From the NCBI GenBank assembly GCA_030686995.1, contig CM060680.1:84937104-85001103 (forward strand): a stretch of 64,000 nt of DNA, in the 5' to 3' direction. Numbering within the stretch: the first letter of the stretch is position 1; every line of letters starts with the position of its first letter. Shown here in pieces: positions 12,143-23,650 of the stretch. The DNA is from Artemisia argyi. Its lineage: Eukaryota; Streptophyta; Magnoliopsida; Asterales; Asteraceae. Below the pieces are notes generated by a model. That model saw only the letters and a list, made by a program, of their open reading frames with translations, was not told the DNA's origin and did no database searches. The position numbers were made by a program, and so were the translations under genes.

Positions 12143-12682
12143 TCCTCAAGTTCTTCCAAACCAAAAACCACACCCAGACCTTCAGGGAGATGTGCGCTGT
12201 GCAATTATCCTAATCACAACACTGATAAATGCTACAGAGTCCTGTTCTGCATGATATGCAAACAAGAGGACCACAGGACTTGAGATCACATCTCTCACAC
12301 TGCTTCTTTAAAAGCAAAAGGTCTATACAAAACCCAAGGCTATCAGTATGCCACACCTTCCAAACAAAGACTGAAGGCTAAGCCTTTCCTACCATGTCCT
12401 CACTATGGTTTCAATGATCATCTTCCTGATGATTTTATGATGAAAAATTGTTGTGACATCTGTGGAGATCCCTCCCATGAAACCAAAGGACATGACAAGA
12501 TCATTCAGTCTAGAAGGAAAACCCCCTCCAACACTTCTCAGTCAACTGAAGCATCAAACTCCACAAAATGTAAAACATGTGGAAGCTCAGTACACACAAC
12601 TTCAGACCATGATTCATTAGCTATATTCAAAAATTCCCTGAGGACTAAGCCCACTAGAAAGTGGGTCAACAAGAAAAACTAA
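12143..12682 (+). pseudogene. Gag C-terminal (zinc-knuckle) fragment, unit 3
   Basis: Copy of late gag starting at the second tandem junction. A TGA near 12282 interrupts the CMIC...CDH knuckle. The frame reopens at 12437 (81 residues) through CDIC and CKTC and stops at the shared TAA 12680-12682. Like its sister in unit 2, it lacks an N-terminus and any promoter. Confidence 0.88.
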
Positions 12683-15405
12683 CCCAGTTTACTGTTTGTG
12701 CAGAAACACATTAGGGATCCCACCTGGCACCTCGATAGTGGATGCTCTAGGAGTATGGCTGGTGTGAAAAGTTATCTGCACAAATATGTGGAAGAACCAG
12801 GACCCAAAGTAGTATTTGGTGATAACTCATCAGCTCCCACTGAAAGTTATGGTTCAGTGAACTGCAATGGTATAGTTTTTACAAGAATAGCTTATGTCAA
12901 TGGTCTCAAGTACAACCTGATAAGTGTTTCCCAACTATGTGATGCCAAATACATAGTTCAGTTTGATGACAAGAGTGGGACCATCTTTAATGCCAATAAG
13001 GAAGTAGTGTTGATTGCTACCTGGAGGGATGATGTCTATGTTCTAGACATCTCATCCCTGACTCAAAATGGGACTTGCCTATTCTCAAAGGCAACTAAAA
13101 CAATCAACCGGCTATGGCATAGGAGACTCTCTCATCTCAATTTCAAGAGCATCAACAACCTGGCCAAACAGAACAAAGTTCTGGGCCTTCCATCCCTGGT
13201 GTATACCAAAGACAAGCCTTGTTCTGCTTGAGAAAAAGGAAAACACCACAGGGCATCATTCAAAACCAAACAAACCTTTTCCATCAAAAGCTGCCTACAT
13301 CTTCTTCATATGGACCTTTTTGGACCTGTCAGTCCAATGTCCATTCACCATGAGAAGTATACTCTTGTCATAGTGGATGGATACTCAAGATACACTTAGG
13401 TTTACTTCCTGACCAAAAAGAGTCAGGCAGCTGAAACCATCATGTCATTTGTCAGGAACATTGAAAATCAAAATGATGTCAAAGTTAAACAAATAAGAAC
13501 TGACAATGGCACTGAATTTAAAAATCAAGACCTTGAGTGTTTCTGTGATGAGAAAGGTATTTCTCAAAATTTCACTTCTCCCTATACTCCTGAACAAAAT
13601 GGAGTAGCTTAAAGGATAAATAGAACACTCATTGAGGCAGCAAGAACAATGTTAAATGGCTCAGTCCTCTCAAAACATTTCTGGACTGAGGCAGTCAAAA
13701 CAGCTTGCTACACTCAAAATAGGTCAATCATTGTGAAAAGGCACAATAAGATTCCTTATGATATATTCAAAGGAAGAATCCCTGACATTAGCTACTTTCA
13801 TGTATTTGGGTGTCCTGTGTTTATTCATAATCACAAGGATCACTTGGGTAAATTTGATGCCAAAGCTGATGATGGATACTTCCTGGGATATTCTCTGGTT
13901 TCTAAAGCCTTCAGGGTGTTCAACACAAGGAGACAACAATATGAGGAAACTTATCACATTACTGTTGATTAGAGCACTGAATCCATCAGGTTCCTAAATT
14001 TTATCAGTTGAAGATATTGGTATTGATGACTCATCAAGGTATCCCCCTGATGAGTATCATCCTGAGAACAACCCCTCAACCCAATACCAAGCTAATGTTG
14101 ATGTCTCCTACTATATCATCCCTCACAACTTACCCCAACCAACCATCAGTGAGTTCATTGAAACTCAGCAAGTCTCCAATGAGACTGCAACCACTGAACA
14201 AATTATTCAGGAACCCTCAGAACAAATTGTTCCCTAAAATGTCACTAATGCACATATTGATGAGTCACCTCATGTTCCTGAGTCTGAACCCAATCAGGCT
14301 CCCTCAAGCTCAAATTCATATCCCAAACCTCTGGATAGCTGGACAAGATCCAAAATTATTGAGCTTGTGAACATAATTGGTGAACCCACTGAAGGCATGC
14401 TCACAAGAAGCATGGCTGCAAAACTCAAAGCAGCCTCTGCTAATATATGTCTTTATGCTGACTATCTCTTTAAGATTGAGCCTAAAAATGTCAAAGAAGC
14501 CCTGACTTATGAAAGTTGGGTTCAGGCCATGAGAGATGAATTGGAACAATTTGACAGAAATGCTGTCATGACCATTGTTGAATGCCCCCAGGGTGTTTTA
14601 ATCATTGGTATGAAATGGGTCTACAAAAACAAGACTGATGAGAATGGCACAGTCATCAAAAACAAAGCAAGACTGGTTGCCAAAGGATATAATCAACAGG
14701 AAGGTAGCCATCAGGATCTTCCTTGCCTATGCAACGTACATGAACTTTAAAGTTTACCAAATGGATGTTAAAAGTGCATTCCTAAATGGTAACATCAAAG
14801 AAGATGTTTATGTGCAACAGCCTCCTGGCTTTGAAAGTAGTGAATACCCCAATCATGTCTACAAGCTTAACAAGGCCCTTTATGGACTCAAATAAGCTCC
14901 CAGGGCATGGTATGAAACTCTTTCAGCCTTCCTGATCCAAAACATGTTTTTCAGAGGAAAGATTGACAACACACTATTCATCTACAGAACAAAAGGTGAT
15001 GTCATCCTGGTTCAAGTGTATGTTGATTACATCATCTTTGGCTCAACAAGTTACAAACTTTGCAAACAGATTGAGAAACTGATGACCACAAAGGTTGAAA
15101 TGAGCATGATGGGTGAACTCACATACTTTCTTGGACTCCAAATCAAACAAACTGAAAAAGGAATATCCATTTGCCAAGAAAAATACCTGAGGAACCTACT
15201 GAAGAAGTATGAGCTCACTGACTGCTCTTCAGTGAAGACTCCTATGGTTCCTCCAAACAACCTTGGCCCTGACCTCACTGGCAAATCAATGAACCAAACC
15301 CAATACAGGGGAATGATAGGCTCCCTGATGTACTTACTTGCATCAAGGCCTGATATCTAATTCTCAGTCTGTCTGTGTGCAAGATATCAGGCTGACCCAA
15401 AAGAG
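12143..15405 (+). repeat. Tandem unit 3 of 3, continuing into the original 3' sequence
   Basis: Third copy from 12143. At 15401-15405 the 'aagag' that ended units 1 and 2 continues instead into 'tcccatctcactgctg', the normal RT/RNase H linker. The length differs by 2 bp through small indels, including one near 13990-14005. Private stops: TGA near 12282 in the knuckle region, TGA 13229-13231, TAG 13970-13972 and a TAA near 14236. Confidence 0.95.
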
Positions 15406-15971
15406 TCCCATCTCACTGCTGTCAAGAGAATCGTCAGGTACCTGAAGGGTACATCAAACCTTGGTTTGTATTACCCAAAATGTTCAGGGTTTGATCTCAA
15501 AGGTTACACTGACTCTGAATATGCAGGATGCATTATGGACAGGAAAAGTACCTCAGGATCCTGTCAATTTCTTGGTTGTAAACTTGTGTGTTGGAGTACA
15601 AAGAAACAACAATCAGTGGCTATGTCCTCAGCTGAGCTATATATATGGCTGTTGCAGGATGTTGTGCAAATGTACTATGGATGAAGAGCCAACTGAGTGA
15701 CTATGGCAATCGGTATAAGATGGTACCTATCTTTTGTGATAATACAAGTGCCATAGCCATCTCAAATAATCCACTTTTTCATCAAAGAACCAAACACATT
15801 GACATTAGATACCACTTTATCAGGGTCCACATCATGAATGGAGAAATTGAATTACATTTCATCCCCACTGAGTATCAGTTAGCTGATATCTTCACAAAAC
15901 CCTTGGATGAACCCACTTTCACAAGATTGAAAGATGAATTGGGCATGTTGGACATAGAATCTGGCAACTGA
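12698..15971 (+). pseudogene. Degenerate copia pol, unit 3, with RNase H and true pol end
   Basis: The only copy that runs to the natural end of pol. PR, GAG-pre-integrase, integrase and RT as in the other units, with shared stops at 13397-13399, 13610-13612, 14893-14895 and 15358-15360. The RT box reads YVDY instead of YVDD, losing a metal-binding Asp. From 15406 comes RNase H: DSEYAGC, MSSAE and FCDNTSAIA supply its acidic residues, with a frame break near 15640. The frame from 15645 ends LADIFTKPLDEPTF...LGMLD and stops at 15969-15971, the normal C-terminus for this family. Confidence 0.9.
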
Positions 15972-16614
15972 TCAAAAGGTGTTCCAACCAGATGTAAATT
16001 CTCTGGATCCCTGATCACATCCTCCCTGAACAACCCTTCAAACCCATTTTTATTGAATGAAAAATCATTCAGGGGGCTCATGATGAAAAATGGCATTAAA
16101 TACCCTAACTAAATGCTCTAAGTACTTAGTTAGTAAATGTCCCAGGTAGGTAACTGATTCCTATTTAATATAGGAATATATGTCGCTTACATAACTGGCA
16201 TCCACCTCTTGGGCCCCCACATGTCTCTTACCAAACACCACTGAGCATTAAATGCTCTCTCACACACAATAGTTGTGATGATTTTTCTTTGCAAAAGTAC
16301 ATTATTTGCAGAGCCACATAACTGTTCACCCCATCATGTGAGAGAAAATAGGGGCAATGGGAATCGTGATATTAAATGCGGATATCAAACCCACATTATT
16401 ATGCCATTTTGGTTGAATAATAAAAACCGTTGGTATCCGCAACATCACTACCCTAATTCCCACCCTATAAATACCCCCACAAAGAAGAACACACACATGC
16501 TTTAAAAAAAAAACCTTAACAAAACTCTTGCAAAATTATTTCAAGAATCAATTTGTTTTCAAAAACTCCGTGTGCTTCTTCTTTGATCAAAACCAGACCT
16601 TTTATCAAACAAAA
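15972..16614 (+). other. Spacer between pol and the 3' ORF, with a possible internal promoter
   Basis: Non-coding, about 640 bp. It contains 'cctataaatacccc' near 16463, a good TATA-like motif, about 140 bp before the ATG of the 3' ORF, plus an A-rich run at 16504-16513. A promoter for a separate 3' ORF transcript is possible, but this is inference. No other feature is seen. Confidence 0.5.
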
Positions 16615-16647
16615 ATGGCTTCTTCAAAGGTCATCAAATACGAACCC
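16615..16647 (+). pseudogene. First 11 codons of the SIRE-like 3' ORF, cut off by an insertion
   Basis: ATG at 16615 followed by ASSKVIKYEP in one frame, then the TGT of a foreign LTR at 16648. The downstream part of the ORF resumes at 38216 in a compatible phase. Relatives that I recall in Asteraceae begin in a similar way before the conserved 'DYLREFWCTAVV' segment. The last five bases (aaccc, 16643-16647) are the expected target duplication, but the matching right copy is not present. Confidence 0.65.
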
Positions 16648-19126
16648 TGTAGAACCGTAGAGGGGGGGGGGGTGAATACGGTTTCTTCGGCTTTTTAGAT
16701 GTTTAAAAACTTTAAGCCAAAGATAGCACCAAGTGGTTGTATAATAATCCAACAACCACTAACACAACCAAAGTATATAAAGCAAGTAAAGAACACAACG
16801 ATATATACTGGTTCAGGATGGGGGGTTTATACCATCCGTACGTCCAGTTGCGAATCCGCAACTCCAATACTATTCACTAGTATAATCCATTCAGTAGACT
16901 ATAAACCGTTACAATTTACTCCACCAATATTCACCAATATTGATGCTCACAAAGAAGGAGTTACTCACCAACGGTATTCCGCCCTCGGAAACCACCCAAA
17001 AGAATCTCATGATTCGACTTTACCTAAGGATCACAAAGATCACTACCAAGACTTCCACCCGGAAGTATCAAACCCCAACTAGATCCCTAATGATCTAGGC
17101 TTGGTCACTAAGACACAGGACTTCCCTTAAAAACAAGTGAAAGAATAAATGTTTGTTCATCAACCAAGTCCTAACCTAACCTAGAGACTCGATTGTAATA
17201 GAAAGGGTATAAGAAAGAAGACCCTCGACACAATCACAACAATGGATTAGGTTCTTGTGATTCTTCCCTTGCAAGGATATGTGTTCTTCCAAAGATGTTA
17301 GTGTGAAAATCAAGAACACAAGATTAGAGATAGAGAGATTGAGAGATTTGAGAGTGTTTAGAGAGAAAGAATCTAGAGAGAAAGAATAATGGCAAGAGGT
17401 GAGGAATACAATAGGCAAGGGTGGTATTTATAGGCCAAGAACCCAAACTTGGGAAATTTTACCGAGGTTGGCGTGTCACCCGCGCGTCAACGCGTGAGCA
17501 GCGCGCCAGGCGTCTGTAACTTTTTCCCAAGCGTTGGGTGTTTGAATCTTACAAATATGTATCCTTGCTAAAACCCCAATTGTACTTCACACTAAACCTT
17601 AACATTAATCATTCTAAGGTTTACCAACTCAAATAGCCAATTTGGAAATCATTTGTGAGGTGCTTAAAGAGAAACCAAATTACCAAGGGTCTAAAGTGTA
17701 GATTGGGTAATTTGGAAGGGGTAGAAGTGTATCTCCTCATATGGCATAGAAAAGAGAGAAAGAATATGCCAAGGAATATTCCAATGCTTGGGGGGAAGAA
17801 TGTGATGGAGGGTTGAGATGAAATGGTTTAAATTGGATGGCTAGGATCAAAGGGAGCCTCCCTTGGTTTTCAAACAATTTGGCATGTGGAGAAATGTGGA
17901 TAGATGGGATGATCTCATTAGAGATGGATGGATAAGATCAAGTATGCATAGTTTAGGGTTGAAGAGGATATTCCGAGGAATATTCTTTGCTTGGGGGGAA
18001 AGGAGAGATGGAGGGTTGAGGTGGTTTCATTTGAAATGGATTCATGAGATCAAAGGGAGCCTCTTTTGCTTGGGGGAAAGGTTGGATCAATGGTTAGGAT
18101 TGTTTTGGTTTGAATTCAATGGCTATGATCAAACACATGTGGTGGTATAGGGATGAGGGATTGGATGGATGGTTGAGATGTGTTTGATTTGAATTCAATG
18201 GTTAGGATGGGAGGAGCCTCATTAGGGTTTCAAAAAATTCCCCATGTGTTGAAAATAAAGGGTTGAGATGTGTTGTAGGGGAATGGATGGTTGAGATGTA
18301 GTGTGTAAGGGAATATGTAAGGGTGTAAGAGATTGTGTAAGAGAATATTTGATTTGGATATGATTGGTTTTGTCTTATGCATAAATGGGATTAAGAGAGG
18401 ATTAAGGCATAATCTAATTGTCATTAAGAAGAAAAAGGTTTAGACAATTAAGATTATAAGTTGAGAAAATCATAGGTTACTTATAAGTTCAAGTAACACA
18501 ACGTCGAGAATCCATAATTTCATATCTCGTGACTTTCCACGACTCGACATTCTCAACTAATACCTTGGTTCAAACAAGTTAAGTGCTTTGCCTTGATGTA
18601 AAGCATAACCCAAGTGGGAAAGGATGCGTTTACGCAAAGTGACCTTTGACTTAGTTTGACCAATAAGGGAGTAAACCCATTACGTAATTAGAGAGGACGT
18701 AAGCACGGGATATGAGCATATGAATGCTTCAACACGATGTTATGTGAAATATACAAGCTCCCTAAGTTTAGAAAAGCCTTGGCTAGAGGCGATAGTTAGA
18801 AAACATGAGTTGGTGTTTTCCTGTAAATGGGTGTATTAAAAATGGGATTTCTCCAATCTCAAAACTCGTTTCGAGTATTCTCAATTAAGCACATAACATA
18901 TTTATACCTGTATTGAAAGATCCACATTTGTCGGGTAAGGGGAAAGCCGACTTTCAAAATTCGCCCGGAACCATACAGACTCCTGGCGCGTCACCCGCGC
19001 GGGCAGCGCGCTAGGAGCAGACATTGGCTCCGGCGATTTTGAGCTAACGTTTGTTATTTTATGTGTTTCGATGGTTTATTTGTCATCATTAAAACATAAA
19101 GAGATCTTGATCATGTTGCTTCAACA
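16648..19126 (-). repeat. 3' LTR (2.48 kb) of the second copia element
   Basis: On the + strand it begins TGTAGAACCGT and ends GCTTCAACA next to a pyrimidine tract (the polypurine tract on the element's strand). It includes an 11-12 base G run near 16661, a long segment of imperfect 'ggatggttgagatg' repeats (about 17790-18320), and two GC-rich GCGCG islands at about 17465 and 18980. Short open frames within it are chance. Confidence 0.85.
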
Positions 19127-19140
19127 ATCTCCCCCTTTTT
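19127..19140 (-). promoter_or_regulatory. Polypurine tract of the second copia element
   Basis: On the + strand 'atctcccccttttt'; on the element's strand AAAAAGGGGGAGAT directly before the TGTTGA LTR end. This is the normal plus-strand primer and fixes the LTR border. Two more similar 'ctccccctt' stretches occur near 19350 and 19383. Confidence 0.8.
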
Positions 19141-19851
<711 letters not shown>

Positions 19852-21240
19852 TGATACGTGGGAATAGCACCAGGCTTTACCTCTCAAGGGATTTTGAGAA
19901 GCTTACAACCCCCACCAGGCAGTGTACCTGATCGTTGTAGTATAGTATAGTGACAAGTACCGGGGGATTGATCGTTCAGCTAGGAATAGTGTCTCTAGGA
20001 TTAGAAAACCTAAATAATAGCTCTAGAGATGAGGGATGATTCTTTTTGTATTTTTATATTTTTTAGAAAGCAAATTAAAATCTCGGGTTTGAAGGATTTG
20101 GGCGGAATTAGTTGCTAGTCAACTAACCCAATACTAAAGATGCAATTAAAATAAAATACTAAAAATGAAAATAAACTATATTAAACTAAAGTTGTGAACA
20201 ATAAGTGGGAGAAATGTGTTTACTTAGATTTCACTACTCCCTAGATATCTTTTACACGTTAATTACTTGTTATAGTTGCGTGGATGACGGATTGTATTCC
20301 TTAATACCATTCATGGGGTGGCGTACTTACTTCCCCAATCCTATGAATTCCTACTTCACTCTTATGTCGAGCCTGCAAGAAGCTCCTAACATGGGATCAT
20401 TAGAATTTACTCATGCATTAAATACAACCAATAAATCCTAGTACACATCGGTTCATGTTTCTTAAGACGTTCAAGCATGTTACCATTTGGAGATCTGCCA
20501 GTTTTCTTAAGCCTAACATTGAAATCATTCATCCAATACAACCATAAACAAGTAATCAACACATAATCAACATCTAGGTTTCATTAGATCTAAGCAAACA
20601 CAAGATAAATCTAGCCTAGCATGGTGGAATTAAGACAAGCACAAGATATAGACAACCAACACATAGACATATTGATTGAATTAAGAAAAGACTTATCTTA
20701 ATAACACATGTAAGCATTCAAGGGTTGAAAACCCTTGAAAAGCTGTAAAATTCGTATATGGTTCGGCCTTAGGGTTTCTCCAAACTTGTTCCTCCTTAAT
20801 AAATGAAAATTAGAAAACTATATATAGATAATAGAGTCTGACGGCGTCAAGAAAAACCTTGTGACGCCGTCATCTCGCCGCCAAAATAATCCTCGGACTG
20901 CCTTGATCGACATCAGACGCCGTCATGTATTCCACTTTTCTAGGCCGTCACGCATTTAACTCTTGACGCTCTACTTTGTGACGCCTTCATTTCTGTACTG
21001 GGTCGTCATGATCTTTACTCTTGACGCCGTCAACTTCTTCCTCTTGACGCCGTCACACACTGTTCCCAGCATGAAAAATTAAGTCTTTGGCGTTTTCTTC
21101 ACTTTTATGCTCCAAAAACATCCGAATTGCTTCCTTTTCCAGAATTCACTCCCAAAGTACCTAAAATCACAAAAGGAACGATTTAGGGCAATATTTGATC
21201 AAATAAATTCAATTCCGGGCTTAAATGACCCCCTAAAAGT
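19852..21240 (-). repeat. 3' LTR of Athila-like element 1 (end deleted)
   Basis: Starts TGATACGTGGGAATAGCACC at 19852. At 21234-21240 'taaaagt' leads straight into interior sequence, whereas the complete LTR in element 3 continues through 'gcctcatca'. Outer end intact, inner end lost. Contains a TATA motif at 20819-20827 and the TGACG palindrome array. Confidence 0.85.
20839..21055 (-). promoter_or_regulatory. TGACG palindrome array and TATA box in LTR
   Basis: Four perfect TGACG(G/C)CGTCA 11-mers plus several near copies (agacgccgtca, tgacgctc, tgacgccttca, tcgtca) within 217 bp. On the element's strand they lie directly upstream of TATATATAG (20819-20827), with the nearest about 12 bp away. 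TGACG is the core of the as-1 element bound by TGA-type bZIP factors, so this is a plausible enhancer of element transcription. Confidence 0.65.
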
Positions 21241-21754
21241 AATTACAACAAATAATTGTTCCACTAAAGACCAAAGACAAGCACAGAGGTCATACACAAG
21301 CACCTCACAAATAGTGTTTAGATACTCACATCTCTCGGGTTTAATAAAGTATAAATTACAATATGGAAACGGAAGATATCTCTCACTACCTGTTATAGCA
21401 AAATAGATTACCATAGGCTTGGGAAAGGATCAAACCTCCACCACATGGCGTAAGCACCTAGGATAAACTATCAAAGAGGTCTTTTAAAGGGTTGTAACGT
21501 TAGGTGTAGGGATATGAAATACACGTTTTTGTTGGATATAGGCAGTCTTTACTGGTGGCGAGTTAACAATCTTGGTTAATTACATGTACAATATGGCGTT
21601 GCTAAGCCAAGACTAGACTCGACTTAGGCTAATAATTGAAAAAAAAAACAAAAAAAAACATAAAATGAACGTATAATGAAAAGGGATGGTAGTCCGTATG
21701 TTTTTTTTCTCTTTTTTCTTTTTCTATTTTTTTTTTCTTTTTCTTGGTTTTTTC

Positions 21755-21794
<40 letters not shown>

Positions 21795-23650
21795 TGCATA
21801 CACTCTTACCCTACCATCCAAAATAATACATCGTAGGGAATGAACATTCCCTTACACTCGAATTTTTACATACTTTACAATAAACTAATCTAATGACTCG
21901 AATTAAGAAAATCAAAACACTTGGAGTACTTTTAAGATTAACGTACATATGGGGGTAATAATATGATGTTCTTCCGCATTACTCCATAACATAAGTACTT
22001 TACCCATGAGTCCCAATCGTCCCAAAACAATATGTACAAGGATATGACTCGACTTAGCAACCATGTAATCAATTAGATAATTAACTTAGGGTTTAACAAA
22101 TAACAATAATGCACTAAAGATGAGTGCATACATGGAAGGCTAAGGCGATTTGGGTGTATATTTAAGTGGGGTGTAACAAATTCATCCTTTAAGTAAAATG
22201 CTTAAAGTTAGAAACAAAAAGATAGGCTCGGAGGGGTGTACTAGGGGTTTCGTGTACTAAAAATGAGTACAACACTAAGGTGTGGGAAAAATTAGTTGAC
22301 TTAACTAGCCAAGTAATATGACTTAAATGGTCAAGTAATTATGATACGGGTTTAACACACGGGTGATCCTAATGCCTCTTATCATGTAGTAAATCCTACT
22401 ACTCGAATGTAGACTCACTAGCGGTCTCGGGATGCATCACTAACGCAAGTTCTAGAATCTAAATGCTACCGGTACACTCATAAGCACTAATAGTAAATGC
22501 TTTTCCTATCAAATATAAAGGCGAACCTCACATATTTGGGTGGAAAATTTTTCTGAATGATACGGTTTTGTGCTAGTCATACAATCTCCTATCCATGAGA
22601 CGCTTGCTATGGCTAAAGTTTCACTCCTAAATGTTGTAAAAAATTTTAAATTTGGCGCTAAAATTGCACCAACAAGTATTTCTCATAGTTTTATTACACA
22701 TCTACTATTAAACAAACAAACTCAAGCAAAAGTGTATCTGTAAGGTATCATCATTTTACCCTCCCCTTACACTTAGGATGAACATTGTCCCCAATGTTCA
22801 AGTAAAGAATGTAAAAGTGAAATAAGTAAAACAAATGAAATCAAATACTCCCCTGATTCGCTCGGTATGGATAATAAGGTGGCCAGGTTAGATCTTCCTC
22901 CAAGAAAATGAAAAATCAAAGCTTCCCTTCCAGAAAAATAAATCATCTTCTTGTTATACATAACCTGTAAATCCAGAGAAAACAGACAAAACAACCTCGC
23001 ATAAAATCGGCGGCAATCTACATAAGTTACTAAATCCTAGAAAACAAAGTAAGATATAATGTTTGTGGAATGAAGTTTGCAGATTTCCTGGAGATTATAA
23101 AACTTAATAATTCAACAAAAACTTTAAGACTCCGTTAGAAAAACAAAACTGGTAAAATTTCCAGATTTTTACACGTGACGCCGTCAAGAGCAAGCTCATG
23201 ACGCCGTCAGAAGTGACCTGCAAAAATTCTTGTGTTAAGTTTCCGGAAAATTTCTGGAAAAAACTTGGTCCTACTTCCTGGAAAATCCTACAAAACTTCA
23301 TTATGACTCAATACAAGCATTTGACTCTAATAAATATGAATATACATGTTCACTTAATATTTTGGAGAATCATGATCGGTTTGTTTCTTAAAAACATATT
23401 TGGGGTTTCCCCTTACACTTATCTTTTGCAAAAATACCTTTAGGTGGAGTTAAGACCTGGCCAAAACAACAAAGTAAAGTATTTCCACTTTTTAGTTTAG
23501 AAACATGATCTACCAACAATAAAAATAAAGCATGTATACGGAAGCAAATAACAAACAAACAAAATAAAATCACACAAAGCATGGGTTGCCTCCCAAGAAG
23601 CGCTTTTCTTTATTTATGAGTCTTGTAGCTAGACTCAAGGTCATGGGTTA
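21241..23650 (-). other. Non-coding interior of Athila-like element 1
   Basis: 2.4 kb downstream of the ORF on the element's strand, nearly the same as 56917-59230 in element 3. It holds a T-rich tract (about 21700-21793, A-rich on the element's strand) and two TGACGCCGTCA palindromes near 23177 and 23200. The short frames in it are not conserved as proteins; for example, the Lys-rich frame at 21624-21821 is the A-tract. No RT, integrase or envelope similarity. Confidence 0.75.

Noticed and set aside
7196..15284. Recurring 70-101 residue frames on the - strand or shifted + frames (for example 7196-7429, 10460-10693, 13724-13957; 6540-6845, 9804-10109)
   Set aside because: They recur only because the underlying pol sequence is triplicated, and they are antisense or out-of-frame shadows of integrase and RT.
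5615..15405. Assembly artefact as the explanation for the three units
   Set aside because: Each unit has private substitutions, stops and indels, and both junctions carry the same 3 bp filler. Not excluded without long reads, but less likely.
20839..21055. CRISPR-like array
   Set aside because: The repeat is only 11 bp, spacing is irregular, copies are degenerate, and it sits in a plant LTR promoter in five places.
21624..21821. Lys-rich protein on the - strand
   Set aside because: Encoded by a long T/A homopolymer-like tract, and not conserved in element 3, where the tract has a different length.
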